DNA from: an uncultured Clostridium sp.
GTDB lineage: Bacteria > Bacillota > Clostridia > TANB77 > CAG-508
Direction of reading: 5' to 3'
NCBI GenBank assembly: GCA_930980855.1
Contig: CAKNIZ010000007.1
Location: 1 to 64,000 of the forward strand
DNA: 64,000 nt
The notes under the pieces are model-generated. The model searched no databases and was not told where the DNA came from. It saw only the letters and a list, made by a program, of their open reading frames with translations. Within the stretch, counting starts at the first letter, position 1. Each line of letters begins with the position of its first letter. Position numbers and translations under genes: made by a program. Positions 61,213 through 64,000 of this stretch are shown piece after piece.

Positions 61213-62334
61213 ATGAATACAGATAAAATTGGAAATCTAGAAGCAATTTCTTTAGTAATTGTCGTCATGATAAGCCATATTATTTTAAGTTTGCCAAATG
61301 AAATTTTAACAAATACTTTATCCGCCGCACCTTTGAATGTTATTTATATAACTGCTATTGTTTTAATTTTCTATATTATTGCATGTAAGTTATTTAGACC
61401 TTTTCACAATCAGGATATATTAGACGTAGCTGAATATGTTGGGGGTAACATTTTTAAAAAAATCGTTTCTACTATATATATTTTACATTTAATTTTTATA
61501 TCTGGAATTTTAATACTTAGTTTTGCTGATACCTTAAAAACAATTTACTTGCAAAACATGCCAACTGAACTTATTTGCTTATTATTTATACTAATTGCTC
61601 TACTTGCTAATCAATTTGGTTTTAAAAGCGTATCAAGGACTAATGCTATTTTAATGCCATTTATATTAATAACTGTGTTAATTATATTTTTATCACTATT
61701 TACTGATTTTGTACCACAAAGAATATTTCCTGTACTTGGCTATGGAACAAATGAGACATTCATTTCTGGTGCAACTAATATATTCGCTTTTGGTGAAATA
61801 CTTTTGCTGTTTTTAATAAGACCAAATCTTAAGGATACAAATAATGCAAAAAAAGTAGGAATATCTTCTATACTTTTATCTGGTTCATTTTTGTTAATTA
61901 CAGTTACTGCTCTTTTACTACTATTTCCTTTCATTACTGGTGGAGAAGGTACTCTTTCAATTTATATGATAACAAGGAGTATTCATTTCGGTAAATTCTT
62001 CCAAAGAGCAGATGCTTTATTTATATTAATATGGGCTCTTACGTTTTTCTCTTATACTTCTGTTGTAATGTCGTATACTTTGAAAATTGCTAAAAAAAAT
62101 ACTAAAACTACTAAGAATTCTCCTATGCTTTATATAATAGCGATTTTATTATTTGTAGTGACCTTAATTCCACAAAATATATCTCAAATTAGATTTGCAG
62201 AAAATTTTATTTATAAATATTCATCTATCATTATCGTTTTCGGATTAAGTTTTGTTATTTTATTGCTTGGATATTTAAAAAAGAAAAGGCAAAAGGGTAT
62301 TGTGGAAATAAATGAGGTGAAAAATGAAAGCTAG
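61213..62334 (+). CDS. gerKB: Spore germination protein GerKB/GerAB family permease
   Basis: 373 aa polytopic protein between the A and C subunit genes; ISLVIVVMISHIILSLPNEI. Confidence 0.92.
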   Translation: MNTDKIGNLEAISLVIVVMISHIILSLPNEILTNTLSAAPLNVIYITAIVLIFYIIACKLFRPFHNQDILDVAEYVGGNIFKKIVSTIYILHLIFISGILILSFADTLKTIYLQNMPTELICLLFILIALLANQFGFKSVSRTNAILMPFILITVLIIFLSLFTDFVPQRIFPVLGYGTNETFISGATNIFAFGEILLLFLIRPNLKDTNNAKKVGISSILLSGSFLLITVTALLLLFPFITGGEGTLSIYMITRSIHFGKFFQRADALFILIWALTFFSYTSVVMSYTLKIAKKNTKTTKNSPMLYIIAILLFVVTLIPQNISQIRFAENFIYKYSSIIIVFGLSFVILLLGYLKKKRQKGIVEINEVKNES

Positions 62335-63553
62335 AAAATTTTTAATTATACTAATAATTATTGTGCTTTTATCAATGACACTTATGGGGCTTGATTCTAT
62401 AAATGCAGTAGATAATTTAGCCTATGTAGTTTCAATTGGTTTTGATATTAAAGATAACGGTAAACTAGAATTAAGTTTTCAAATAGCTATTCCTTCTGGT
62501 GGAAGTGAATCATCAAGTTCTAGTTCATCCCAATCTTCTGACTCTATTATAAATAGCGTTGAGTGTAACTCTTTAGAATCTGGCATTAATTTGGTAAATT
62601 CTTATTTAGGAAAACAATTAAATTTATCTCATTGTAAAGCAATTGTTTTTTCCGAAGAAATTGCCACTAAAGGGATTGGCGAATATGTTTATACATTAAT
62701 GAATAACATAGAAATTAGACCTACATGTAATGTAATTATTTCAAGATGCGATGCCAAATATTTTCTGGACAATTCTAAACCAATGCTTGAGCAACTATCT
62801 TCAAAATATTATGAAGTTTCATCTACTGCTGAACGTTCTACTGGATACACTACTGATACTACTCTTCAAGAATTTTTTTCAAGTATGACCGATACTTTTG
62901 GCGAATGCTATGCTATACTAGGAAGTGTTAACAATGGAAATAATTCCGGAGGAGATGCAGGAATAAGTAATGGCAGTGATAATAGTAATATTGCTCCAGA
63001 AACACCTATAGATACTCAAAAAAATATAGAAACTCTTGGTATTGCTGTATTTAAGGATGATAAACTAGTTGGAGAACTTAATGGCTTGGAGAGCATATCA
63101 CTTCTTATTCTTAGAAATCACTTAAAAAATGCAACTTTAAATATTCCTAGTCCTTTTGAAAGTACTAATTTTATTGATTTATATATAGAGAAAAGTAAAT
63201 GTGAGACTTATGTAGACGTGATTAATGGTACTCCTTATATTCAATCTAAACTTGAAATTTCTACTAGAATTATAAGTATGTCTGATGATTATAAAAATTT
63301 AGATAAATCAACTATTGATATTATTGAAGAATATGCTAAAAACTATATAGAATCTTTTATTTATGATTTTGTTTACAAAACGTCAAAAGAATTAAAGTCC
63401 GATATTGCTTGTTTTGGAAAATATGCCGTATCTGATTTTTCAACTTGGCAGGATTGGCAAGATTATAACTGGCTTAATAATTACCAAAATGCATTTTTTA
63501 ATATTGATGCCACAATTAATTTAAAATCTAGGTATTTAATTGTAGATACTTAA
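62324..63553 (+). CDS. gerKC: Ger(x)C family spore germination protein
   Basis: Lipoprotein-like N-term; DNLAYVVSIGFDIKDNGKLELSFQIAIP; overlaps end of gerKB. Confidence 0.93.
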   Translation: MKARKFLIILIIIVLLSMTLMGLDSINAVDNLAYVVSIGFDIKDNGKLELSFQIAIPSGGSESSSSSSSQSSDSIINSVECNSLESGINLVNSYLGKQLNLSHCKAIVFSEEIATKGIGEYVYTLMNNIEIRPTCNVIISRCDAKYFLDNSKPMLEQLSSKYYEVSSTAERSTGYTTDTTLQEFFSSMTDTFGECYAILGSVNNGNNSGGDAGISNGSDNSNIAPETPIDTQKNIETLGIAVFKDDKLVGELNGLESISLLILRNHLKNATLNIPSPFESTNFIDLYIEKSKCETYVDVINGTPYIQSKLEISTRIISMSDDYKNLDKSTIDIIEEYAKNYIESFIYDFVYKTSKELKSDIACFGKYAVSDFSTWQDWQDYNWLNNYQNAFFNIDATINLKSRYLIVDT

Positions 63554-63557
63554 GATA

Positions 63558-63592
63558 TAAACCGAGAGCTCTTAGTACAGTTCTCGGTTTTA
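63558..63592 (+). terminator. Rho-independent terminator after gerKC
   Basis: AACCGAGAGCTCTTAGTACAGTTCTCGGTTTTATTTATTTTT. Confidence 0.85.
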
Positions 63593-63638
63593 TTTATTTT
63601 TCATTGTTACATTTTTGTAATTTTTTTGTAATATTTTA

Positions 63639-63667
63639 TTGCTTAAAATACTCTTTTGTCGTATAAT
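63639..63667 (+). promoter_or_regulatory. Candidate sigma-A promoter (TTGCTT - 17 nt - TATAAT)
   Basis: Sequence match with 17-nt spacing; upstream of an SD and two mini-ORFs. Confidence 0.5.
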
Positions 63668-64000
63668 GTTTTTGTCCATTTCTTTCGTCTTTCCAGCGAA
63701 AGGAGGTGAACCCTTTGGATAATATCATTAAGTTTTACAGAACAGGAGGATAGAAAATGCATGTACATCTCTTCCTTATCTGTATATAAAATTATACTAG
63801 AGTAAATTATAAAAATCAATACTTTTTGTTCAATTTCTTGCACTTTTAGTATAATTTTTTATAATTTTATTCAAATCTTTTATTATTATACCATTTTTAC
63901 GTAAATTAGTCAAATTTTAAAAAATAGCATCTTTTTCATTTGTAGCATTTTATATATTTCATTATACTTTTAACCTTATCCATTGTTTTCATCTTTTCTT

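Noticed and set aside
63643-63843. 66-aa minus-strand ORF
   Set aside because: Overlaps the plus-strand promoter/SD signals, no recognisable motif.

Overview
AT-rich Firmicutes/Clostridia-like window, almost entirely minus-strand until about 59.4 kb. (1) 1-14.4 kb: conjugative/integrative-element cargo. It holds a giant methylase-helicase (2176 aa) with a TnpV-like ORF nested in another frame, a Cna_B/SpaA-type LPXTG-like adhesin, and ParA/ParB. (2) 14.5-39.2 kb: QueH-GNAT fusion, RuvB, a large cell-surface polysaccharide cluster (lipid carrier GlcNAc-1-P transferase, GtrB-like pairs, ABC-2 exporter, many GT2/GT4, a Wzy/ligase-like protein) and RpiA. (3) 39.4-50.4 kb: orphan Rpn C-terminal-like ORF, two paralogous modules (cadherin-like membrane protein + SH3/dockerin-like glucosaminidase) flanking a GH13 amylase, and a HAD-like gene broken by an in-frame stop. 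(4) 50.4-63.6 kb: ileS with T-box leader, DedA, pgi, fbp class 3, spoIIP and a gerKA/KB/KC operon. The most unusual signal is a set of GC-rich cores inside AT-rich palindromic arms. They sit in intergenic gaps of the chromosomal part only, fall into at least four sequence families, and their arms differ between copies yet remain self-complementary. Some copies are nested or interdigitated. A second notable signal is the TnpV-like gene, with its own Shine-Dalgarno, overprinted on the linker of the giant methylase-helicase. All functional calls come from reading motifs by eye; no searches were run.
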